From: Stenotrophomonas maltophilia
Lineage (GTDB): Bacteria; Pseudomonadota; Gammaproteobacteria; Xanthomonadales; Xanthomonadaceae
DNA length: 5,540 bases
Assembly: GCA_002386405.1 (NCBI GenBank)
Contig: DGIP01000182.1
Coordinates: forward strand, 1 to 5,540
Reading direction: 5' to 3'
Positions 1-5,540 of this stretch are shown here, piece by piece; the first letter of the stretch is position 1, and each line of letters begins with the position of its first letter. The position numbers were made by a program, and so were the translations under genes. The notes below the pieces were generated by a model. The model ran no database searches. It saw nothing but the letters and a program-made list of their open reading frames with translations, and had not been told where the DNA came from.

Positions 1-3000
1 CTGGGCCAGCCGTTCCAGCGCGGCCAGCAGCGCGGGCCACGGCGCGGGTTCTTCCACCGCCACCGCTGCCGGTGGCGCGCTGGGCTGCAGCGCGCTGGCG
101 ATATCGGCCAGCTGCGCCACCACCCGGCCACCAACATCGGCGTCGCCAGCGCCCATGGCCTTGTTGCGCAGGAAATCGCGCTTGATCTGGGCCCATCGCT
201 GCTGCTCGTCCTCGCCCTGCACCCCGCGCAGTTCGGCCAGCTTGAGCAGGTTCTCTTCCGCGCCGGTGGTGAGCAGCTGCGCCTCGCCCAGGTAGTGGTC
301 GGACACCAGCTGCTGCAGCTCGGCATCGTTCATCACCGGCGAGATCTTCTCGGCCAGCTTGTTCATGTTGCGGTAGCTGCCCTGCAGGCGGAACGGCGGT
401 TCGGTACGGTAGCGGTCGTCCTGCGCCGCGCTGGCGATGTAGTGCTGGTTGACCCGGTAGACCACGTCGCGCACGCGCAGCATGCGCTGCAGGGTGGCGA
501 CGATTTCGTTGATCTCCGCACCGCTGTAGGCATGGCTCAGCGCGTTGGTCGAGACTTCCTTGCCGGCGGCCCGCTCGGCCAGCAGGTACAGGTCGGCCAT
601 GTCACGGGTGGCCAGCGGCGCCAGCACCGGGTTGGAGGTCAGGCTGTTCTCGATGTAGCTCAGGGTGAAGGCATCTTCCATGCCGCCCAGCACATCGCCC
701 AGGTTGTAGATGTCGGCACGGTTGGCCAGCATGTCCGGGATCTTGAATACTTCGCCGGACTCGGTGTACGGGTTGCCGGCCATCACCACGCAGAACTTCT
801 TGCCGCGCATGTCGTAGGTGCGGGTACGCCCGCGCCACACCCCTTCGATGCGGCGGGTGCCGTCGCACAGCGAAATGAACTTCTGCAGGAACTCCGGATG
901 GGTGTGCTGGATGTCGTCGACATACAGCATGGTGTTGTTGCCCATCTCCAGCGCCAGGTTGAGTTTCTCCAGTTCCTGCCGTGAGGTCGCATCCGGGGCC
1001 TGGGCGGGATCCAGCGAACGCACCTCATGGCCGAGCGCGGGGCCGTTGATCTTCATGAAGACCAGGCCCAGCCGATGCGCCACGTACTCCATCAGGGTGG
1101 TTTTGCCGTAGCCGGGCGGCGAGATCATCATCAGCAGGCCCATCAGGTCGCTGCGCTTGTTCTCGCCCACGGTACCCATCTGCTTGGCGAGGTTGTCGCC
1201 GATCACGCCCAGGTACACATCGTTGATCAGCTTGTTGCGCACGAACGACGACAGCGGCCGTGCCTTGAATTCGGACAGGCGCAGGGCATCGCGCTCGCGG
1301 CCGATGATGCGCTGGCGCACGCCCTGGTAGGCATGGAACGCCGGCACGAACGCCTGCAGGTGCTCGCGCAGGCGGGCCAGGAAATCATCCAGCGACAGCA
1401 GCAGGCGCCCCTTCTGCACGCGCGCGTGCTCGCCCAGCAGGCCGTCGACGTGCACCAGCAGCGCCACGTCGCTGGGTCGGGTGCGCAACGTGCGCGCCAC
1501 CAGCAGCAGCGCCGCTGCTTCATCGGCATAGGCGCTGTGATCGGTGAACGCAGGCAGCTGGCACAACGCACGCAGCCACTGCCCGGCCAGTGCCCAGCGC
1601 GCCGCCAGGCCGTCCTGTTCGCGCTGCAGCGCACGGTCGAATGCCTCGCGCTGGCCGGCGGCCTGCAGGTGCTGGCCGAGCGCGTCCAGCAGCGCCTGCG
1701 CATAGCGGCTGGTGCTGAACACCGGCTCGCCGGCGCCCAGTTCCGCGGCGAGATACGCCGCTGCGGCCTGCGCCTGGACCGGGTCGAACGGGAGCTGGTG
1801 TTCGTCCACGAAGCTGGACAGCGCGGCACCGATGTCGGCCAGCAGCGCCTGCTGGCCTTCGCGTGAGCCGAACAGGCGCGCGATCGCATCGGCACCGGCC
1901 TGTCGCGCCGCCCACTGCAGGACATCGTCGCGGCGGTGCTGCGCGGACCAGAACAGCATCGCCAACGCACGGGCGCGGGGGGCGTGCTGCAGGGTGCCCG
2001 CCGCCTGCTGCAGCGGCAGCAGCGCGTGCAGGATCAGGCTGGCGTCGTGGTCGTGGATGCCGCGCTCATATCCTTCGCGGTAACGCGGGGCGGCGAAGTC
2101 GCGCACGATCCGTTCCAGTGCGTCGGGCTCGGCCGCGCTGCGCTGCAGGGTGGCCAGGTCCAGGCCATCGCGGCCTTCCATCGCCGCCTGCAGCAGGCTG
2201 CCGGCCAGGTATTCGCCCCGGTACAGCTGCGCCGATTCGGAATCCAGCCCGACCTGCCAGTACGCCTTCAGGCCGGCCAGTTCCGGGTCGTGCAGCGTCT
2301 CCAGGAAATCAGTACCGGTCAGGTGGATGGCCAGCTCCTCCCCGCGCGGCAGCAGGGTCAGGTCCAGCGCCTGGGTGTTGACGCTGAAGCGGTGGCGCGG
2401 GCCCAGCCGGACCACGTTGCCCCCTTCCTCGAACAACTCGCTGCGGTCGCGCAGCGCGCGCACGGCCTGGTCGCGCACGCCCTTCAGGCGCGCTTCGACG
2501 TCGTCGGCCTTGACGCTGTCGCGCAGCTCGCGCAGGCGCCCGGCCAGCTCACGCAGCTTGAGCACCAGCGCATCGCCGGCGAAGAAGGCATTGAGCTCGT
2601 CAGCGCTGGCAAAGCGCTCGGTGCGCTTGGCCAGGCCATCCAGGATGCGGGTGGCGGCGTCCAGCACGGAACGCGCCTTGCGCTGGCGCTCGTCCTGCAG
2701 TGCCTGCTTGTGCGTTTCGAAGGCTTCGATCAGTTCTTCGCGCTTGGCCAGGATGTCGCCCAGGAACTGCTCGTGCTCGCCGAACTGGCTTTCCAGTTCT
2801 TCCAGCTGCACCAGCAGGCGCGACATCTGCTCATCGGCCCGCTCCGGGTCGGTGGCCATGGCCAGCGCGCTGGTGATGGCCTGTGAGAACAGCGCGAACT
2901 GCGCGGCGAACTGCGCCACCGCCTCGGCCGAGCCCAGCGTGCGTCGCCGCTGCTCGGCGCGCACCCGGCTCTGGTTGAGCCGGGCGTACACCGCGGAAAT

Positions 3001-5022
3001 GGATTCCACCACGCGGGTGCGCGCGGTGGCGTCATCCACCTTCAGCCCGGCCATCAGGGTCGACAGCATGTCCAGGTCGGCCGCCATCGCACGCATGCCG
3101 GCCAGCTGCTCATCCAGCACCCGGGCGCTTTCGGCCTGCTGGGCCGCCTCGTCGAGTACCTGCAGGCGCGCACCGAGCGGGGCCAGCGCCTGCTCGCCAC
3201 CCAGGAACTGGCCGGTGGCCGCGCCGATACGGTCGTGGGCCTCCTGCAGGGCAGCGGTCATCGCATCGATCACATCGGTGTCGATGTAACGGTAATCGCG
3301 GATGGTCAGCAGGTGGCCACGCTGGGTGGAGATCGCGTTCAACGCCTCCACGAAGGCCTGCACCTCCGTCCAGTTCTCCGGCTGCAGGCGCGCCAGCAAT
3401 GTCTTCTGGCTGGCCTGCGCCTGGGCCATGGCCTGCGCCGACTGCTGCCGGATCGACTGTACTTTCTCGTACTCGTCCAGCACCGACTCGCCGGTGGCGC
3501 TGATCTCGCGCAGCAGGCCTGCGGCGCCGTCGCACTGCGCGTCGTCCAGCCAGTGGTGGGCGTCGAACAGCCGCCGGGTGTCCTGCACCAGGCGCTGGTA
3601 GCGCTGCACCGATACATCCTGGCCTTCGATGGTGCGGGCCAGGTCGAACAGGTTGGAAATGCCGCGCACCAGTTCGGCATTGCCGATCCGGCCCATGAAG
3701 GTGTTGCCCGGCGGCCGGCTGGCGGCGAATTCGTCGCTGCTGAACGGGGTCTGCCACACCTGCATCGGGTGGATGCGCGTGGGTTCGGTGCCTTCGGCAT
3801 GGAACAGCACCATGCGCCCGTCGTGCAGGAAGGCATAGCCGTGGCCGAACACCGGCGTCTGCAGCACGCGCTGGATGGTGTTGTACACGAACAGCGCCGA
3901 GCGCCCGCCTTCGCGCTCGTAGAAGATGTACAGCACGTCTTCGCCGTTCGGCGAACGGATGGCGCGCTTGAACTGCATGCCCTGCATGGACGCGTCGAAC
4001 GCCTTGTGCTCGCCGCTCTGCAGGTAGTAACCACCGGGGAAGATGATGCCGTGGTCTTCGGGCAGCTGCACGCAGGCCTGCACGATCGCATCGTTGCGGG
4101 TGATGGTGCCGGTGAGCGTGTTGTAGATCAGCCCACGCCAGGTGGTTTCGCGGTACGGCAACACCTTCAGCAGCACCAGTGAACCGACCCGGGCGAAATC
4201 GAACTGCGCGTCATCCAGCGACTGGGTGCTGTCGTCGACCGGTTCGCTGTAGATGCCCTGCCCGCTTTCGGTGTTGTTCTCCACCTTGATGGTGAGGTCG
4301 CCACCAGTGGTCTCGACGAACAGGGTATCGAGGATGTTCAGGTGCGAATGGCGCCCGCTGACTGCCATATCGCGGGTGGCCCGTGTCCATTCGAAATCGA
4401 ACGGTGGCGGCAGCGCGATATCGCGTTCGCCGCGCGCGTCCAGGTAGGTCAGCGCGCCATCGCGGGCGACCGCCCAGCGGAACACGCGCACGTCGGTGCT
4501 GCGCTCGCCGATCTGGAACGAGGCCAGCAGCTTGTCGCCGACCTTGATCAGCTGCAGCAGGCGTGCGTGCTTGTAGTACGCGTACAGTTCGCCGAAGTCG
4601 TGCACGAACGCGGCCTGCGCCAGGAAGCTGCCCTTGGCTTCCACCGGCACCACGTCGTAGCCCTCGCCGGTCTGCACCAGCCGGTACAGCCCGAACACAT
4701 CTTCCACGCGGGTCTGGGTCTTCAGCCCCAGGAAAACGTTGTAGCCGAACAGCAGCAGGTCAGGACCGACCTGCACGATGTCGCGGCCCACGCAGTTGTT
4801 CTCGCTGCGGATGCGGAAGCGGCCGGTGACTTCCAGGCGGCTGTCGCCGAATTCGGCCAGGCGCTGCTGGTTGAGCGCATCGGCCAGCCCGCGCAGGCGG
4901 CCACCCTGGTCCCCCAGCCGACGGCGCAGCACTTCATAGGCACCGCCCTGGGCAACGGCCTGGTCGACGGTGGTGGTGGCTTCCGGCGGCGACGGCTCGG
5001 GACGGTTGGCGGTATCAGACAT
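1..5022 (-). CDS. Giant AAA+ ATPase, DUF3686-type 'DNA repair ATPase' (3' end beyond window)
   Basis: The frame is open for 1674 codons from the ATG at 5022 to the left window edge, so the C-terminus is missing; I recall relatives of roughly this size, so probably little is lost. The start is supported by a strong ribosome binding site (AAGGAAG) a few bases upstream and by the residues MSDTANRPEPSPPEATTT, a typical disordered N-terminus. Domains seen: beta-rich region about 45-454, with blade-like strands such as EDVLYIFYE (361-369) and GRMVLFHAEG (402-411); Gln/Glu/Arg/Ala-rich helices and coiled coils about 475-874; a small beta-containing island about 875-945; a helical region about 950-1240; an AAA+ module about 1255-1560. 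In that module, Walker A is SPPGYGKT (1301-1308, Lys1307), Walker B is MLYVDD (Asp1369, Asp1370), sensor 1 is AGNPYTESG (Asn1417), a candidate arginine finger is Arg1435 in ANRAD, and a sensor-2 candidate is Arg1551. No signal peptide or membrane segment is seen, so it should be cytoplasmic. It probably couples ATP hydrolysis to remodelling of a protein or membrane-bound partner. The 'DNA repair' name likely comes from coiled-coil similarity to SMC/Rad50-like proteins; I see no DNA-repair signature. It follows a flotillin gene and is probably co-transcribed with it. Family assignment is good; function is unproven. Confidence 0.88.
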   Translation of the reverse strand, partial: MSDTANRPEPSPPEATTTVDQAVAQGGAYEVLRRRLGDQGGRLRGLADALNQQRLAEFGDSRLEVTGRFRIRSENNCVGRDIVQVGPDLLLFGYNVFLGLKTQTRVEDVFGLYRLVQTGEGYDVVPVEAKGSFLAQAAFVHDFGELYAYYKHARLLQLIKVGDKLLASFQIGERSTDVRVFRWAVARDGALTYLDARGERDIALPPPFDFEWTRATRDMAVSGRHSHLNILDTLFVETTGGDLTIKVENNTESGQGIYSEPVDDSTQSLDDAQFDFARVGSLVLLKVLPYRETTWRGLIYNTLTGTITRNDAIVQACVQLPEDHGIIFPGGYYLQSGEHKAFDASMQGMQFKRAIRSPNGEDVLYIFYEREGGRSALFVYNTIQRVLQTPVFGHGYAFLHDGRMVLFHAEGTEPTRIHPMQVWQTPFSSDEFAASRPPGNTFMGRIGNAELVRGISNLFDLARTIEGQDVSVQRYQRLVQDTRRLFDAHHWLDDAQCDGAAGLLREISATGESVLDEYEKVQSIRQQSAQAMAQAQASQKTLLARLQPENWTEVQAFVEALNAISTQRGHLLTIRDYRYIDTDVIDAMTAALQEAHDRIGAATGQFLGGEQALAPLGARLQVLDEAAQQAESARVLDEQLAGMRAMAADLDMLSTLMAGLKVDDATARTRVVESISAVYARLNQSRVRAEQRRRTLGSAEAVAQFAAQFALFSQAITSALAMATDPERADEQMSRLLVQLEELESQFGEHEQFLGDILAKREELIEAFETHKQALQDERQRKARSVLDAATRILDGLAKRTERFASADELNAFFAGDALVLKLRELAGRLRELRDSVKADDVEARLKGVRDQAVRALRDRSELFEEGGNVVRLGPRHRFSVNTQALDLTLLPRGEELAIHLTGTDFLETLHDPELAGLKAYWQVGLDSESAQLYRGEYLAGSLLQAAMEGRDGLDLATLQRSAAEPDALERIVRDFAAPRYREGYERGIHDHDASLILHALLPLQQAAGTLQHAPRARALAMLFWSAQHRRDDVLQWAARQAGADAIARLFGSREGQQALLADIGAALSSFVDEHQLPFDPVQAQAAAAYLAAELGAGEPVFSTSRYAQALLDALGQHLQAAGQREAFDRALQREQDGLAARWALAGQWLRALCQLPAFTDHSAYADEAAALLLVARTLRTRPSDVALLVHVDGLLGEHARVQKGRLLLSLDDFLARLREHLQAFVPAFHAYQGVRQRIIGRERDALRLSEFKARPLSSFVRNKLINDVYLGVIGDNLAKQMGTVGENKRSDLMGLLMMISPPGYGKTTLMEYVAHRLGLVFMKINGPALGHEVRSLDPAQAPDATSRQELEKLNLALEMGNNTMLYVDDIQHTHPEFLQKFISLCDGTRRIEGVWRGRTRTYDMRGKKFCVVMAGNPYTESGEVFKIPDMLANRADIYNLGDVLGGMEDAFTLSYIENSLTSNPVLAPLATRDMADLYLLAERAAGKEVSTNALSHAYSGAEINEIVATLQRMLRVRDVVYRVNQHYIASAAQDDRYRTEPPFRLQGSYRNMNKLAEKISPVMNDAELQQLVSDHYLGEAQLLTTGAEENLLKLAELRGVQGEDEQQRWAQIKRDFLRNKAMGAGDADVGGRVVAQLADIASALQPSAPPAAVAVEEPAPWPALLAALERLAQ

Positions 5023-5025
5023 CGG

Positions 5026-5034
5026 CTTCCTTCC
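5026..5034 (-). promoter_or_regulatory. Ribosome binding site of the AAA+ ATPase gene
   Basis: Read on the minus strand, GGAAGGAAG lies just before the ATG at 5022, with the AAGGA core about five bases upstream. It is the only purine-rich Shine-Dalgarno-like stretch close to the start and fixes the ATG at 5022 as the start codon. No other in-frame ATG or GTG nearby has comparable support. Confidence 0.75.
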
Positions 5035-5049
5035 GGCTCACGGACAACC

Positions 5050-5066
5050 GGCCGGACAGGCCGGCC
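5050..5066. repeat. Short GC-rich inverted repeat between flotillin and ATPase genes
   Basis: GGCCGG (5050-5055) and CCGGCC (5061-5066) form a 6-bp palindromic pair around a 5-base spacer; an alternative overlapping pairing is CCGGCC (5048-5053) with GGCCGG (5059-5064). It lies between the larger hairpin and the ATPase ribosome binding site. Such short GC palindromes arise easily in a genome of this composition, so an operator or attenuator role is only a possibility. The remaining bases of the 5023-5113 spacer hold no recognisable -10 or -35 promoter elements, which favours transcription from upstream of flotillin. Confidence 0.35.
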
Positions 5067-5079
5067 AGTGAGGGGGCGA

Positions 5080-5106
5080 CGATGGCGCGCACGCAGCGCG
5101 CCATCG
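5080..5106 (-). terminator. Intercistronic hairpin, terminator-like, after the flotillin gene
   Basis: This is a perfect 11-bp inverted repeat: CGATGGCGCGC (5080-5090) and GCGCGCCATCG (5096-5106), separated by a 5-base loop. It begins seven bases after the flotillin stop codon on the minus strand. The transcript would form a very stable GC-rich stem. No run of T follows on the minus strand (the next bases are TCGCCCCC), so it is not a textbook intrinsic terminator. It could act as a partial terminator or attenuator, or as a 3' stabiliser for the flotillin mRNA, lowering ATPase expression relative to the scaffold. The structure is certain from the sequence; the role is inferred. Confidence 0.5.
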
Positions 5107-5113
5107 AGGGGGC

Positions 5114-5540
5114 TCAGCGGGCGTCGACCACGGTGGCCGACACGGTTTCGACCTCGGCCAGGTGCTGGTCTTCGATCTTGCGCGGGGCTTCCTCGCGCGG
5201 CGCGACCCCCAGGTAGCGCTGCATGAGGTCCTGCACGATCGGGCTCTTGCCGGCCAGGCCTTCGATCGACTTGCCCAGCGAGACCGCCTTGATCAGGTTC
5301 TCGAACATGCCGCCGTCGCCACCCACCAGGTCGATGTCGGCATTGCGCAGCGCGCTGGCGATGACGCCGGCGTTCTCGCGCGAGACTTCCTTGCCCGCTT
5401 CGATCGAGGCCAGGGCCTGCTTGAGGCTGTTGTCGAGCATCATGCGGAACTCTTCGTGGCCGCGCGCGGTGTCGCTCAGCGAGGCGATGGCTTCGAACTT
5501 GCGGACCAGGCCCTCGGCCTCGGCCAGCAGCCAGTCGCCC
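5114..5540 (-). CDS. Flotillin/YqiK-type SPFH (band 7) protein, C-terminal 141 residues
   Basis: This is the 3' end of a gene entering from the right edge, stopping at TGA (5116-5114). The frame stays open to the edge, with residues such as GDWLLAEAEGLVRKFEAIA upstream of the Met codons at 5443 and 5440, so those Mets are internal and not starts. The SPFH domain itself is outside the window. What is visible is an Ala/Glu-rich helical part, then a segment typical of flotillin C-termini: a Gly-rich GGDGGMFENLIKAVSLGKS followed by IEGLAGKSPIVQDLMQRYLG. It ends in a polar, charged tail of about 30 residues (APREEAPRKIEDQHLAEVET and beyond). Flotillins are membrane-anchored by their N-terminal part, oligomerise through C-terminal helices and organise membrane microdomains; the C-terminal tail faces the cytoplasm, where it could meet the ATPase encoded 91 bases downstream (inference). 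The family call rests on recognising the C-terminal pattern without the diagnostic SPFH domain. Alternatives are another band 7 protein or a coiled-coil scaffold. Confidence 0.8.
   Translation of the reverse strand, partial: GDWLLAEAEGLVRKFEAIASLSDTARGHEEFRMMLDNSLKQALASIEAGKEVSRENAGVIASALRNADIDLVGGDGGMFENLIKAVSLGKSIEGLAGKSPIVQDLMQRYLGVAPREEAPRKIEDQHLAEVETVSATVVDAR

Noticed and set aside
2150..3289. Plus-strand open frame of 379 codons rich in Ser, Arg and Ala
   Set aside because: It lies opposite the ATPase coiled coil in another register. The Ser/Arg/Ala-rich low-complexity product is typical of shadow frames in high-GC DNA, and the opposite strand is a convincing uninterrupted gene.
295..4182. 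Several long plus-strand open frames (for example 295-984, 1027-1866, 1936-2886, 3235-4182)
   Set aside because: They are codon-for-codon mirror images of the minus-strand ATPase frame. Their products are rich in His, Gln, Val and Ala as expected from complementing GC-rich Leu, Gln and Ala codons, and they show no recognisable domain or ribosome binding site.
5023..5113. A promoter for the ATPase gene in the spacer
   Set aside because: The 91 bases are GC-rich with palindromes, and I see no credible TATAAT-like or -35 element; transcription from upstream of the flotillin gene is more likely.
4342..5226. Plus-strand frame spanning the intergenic spacer and both gene ends
   Set aside because: It crosses the ATPase start, the spacer hairpin and the flotillin stop, and turns into an Arg/Gly/Pro-rich sequence after 5022. 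It has no domain signature and conflicts with two well-supported minus-strand genes.
5114..5443. A separate small 109-residue gene starting at the ATG at 5443
   Set aside because: The same frame continues open upstream to the window edge with flotillin-like helical sequence, and no ribosome binding site precedes the ATG, so it is the tail of a larger flotillin gene.
1..5540. CRISPR array, tRNA, rRNA or insertion sequence
   Set aside because: Nearly the whole window is protein-coding in one strand, with no spaced repeats, no cloverleaf-like segments and no transposase or terminal inverted repeats.

Overview
The window is very GC-rich, with G or C at most third codon positions. Codon use and protein content suggest a gammaproteobacterium of the Xanthomonadaceae/Lysobacteraceae, most likely Stenotrophomonas or Xanthomonas. 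This is a recognition-based judgement, not a search result. All real coding sequence lies on the minus strand, so the window is read from its right end to its left.

Right edge (5114-5540, minus): the last 141 codons of a flotillin/YqiK-type SPFH (band 7) membrane-scaffold protein; its N-terminal part lies outside the window. Then come 91 bases (5023-5113) without a gene. They hold a perfect 11-bp inverted repeat just after the flotillin stop, a smaller GC-rich inverted repeat, and a good ribosome binding site, with no promoter I can recognise.

The rest (1-5022, minus): one uninterrupted reading frame of 1674 codons that runs off the left edge. It is a giant AAA+ ATPase of the family usually annotated 'DNA repair ATPase' (DUF3686 type). 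I read every codon of this frame and found no stop. Its layout is: a beta-rich N-terminal domain (about residues 45-454), a long helical and coiled-coil middle (about 475-874), a short beta-containing island (about 875-945), a helical region (about 950-1240), a single AAA+ module resembling MoxR-type ATPases (about 1255-1560), and a helical C-terminus ending in a Pro/Ala-rich linker at the window edge.

How the genes may work together (inference): a flotillin scaffold beside a large coiled-coil AAA+ protein looks like a membrane-associated remodelling or envelope-stress module rather than a classical DNA repair operon. In related bacteria, to my recollection, such genes sit near PspA-, YjfI/YjfK- and YqiJ-type genes, none of which is visible here. 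The two genes probably share a transcript, with the hairpin between them tuning their relative expression. Long reading frames on the plus strand are mirror images of the ATPase codons and are not annotated.
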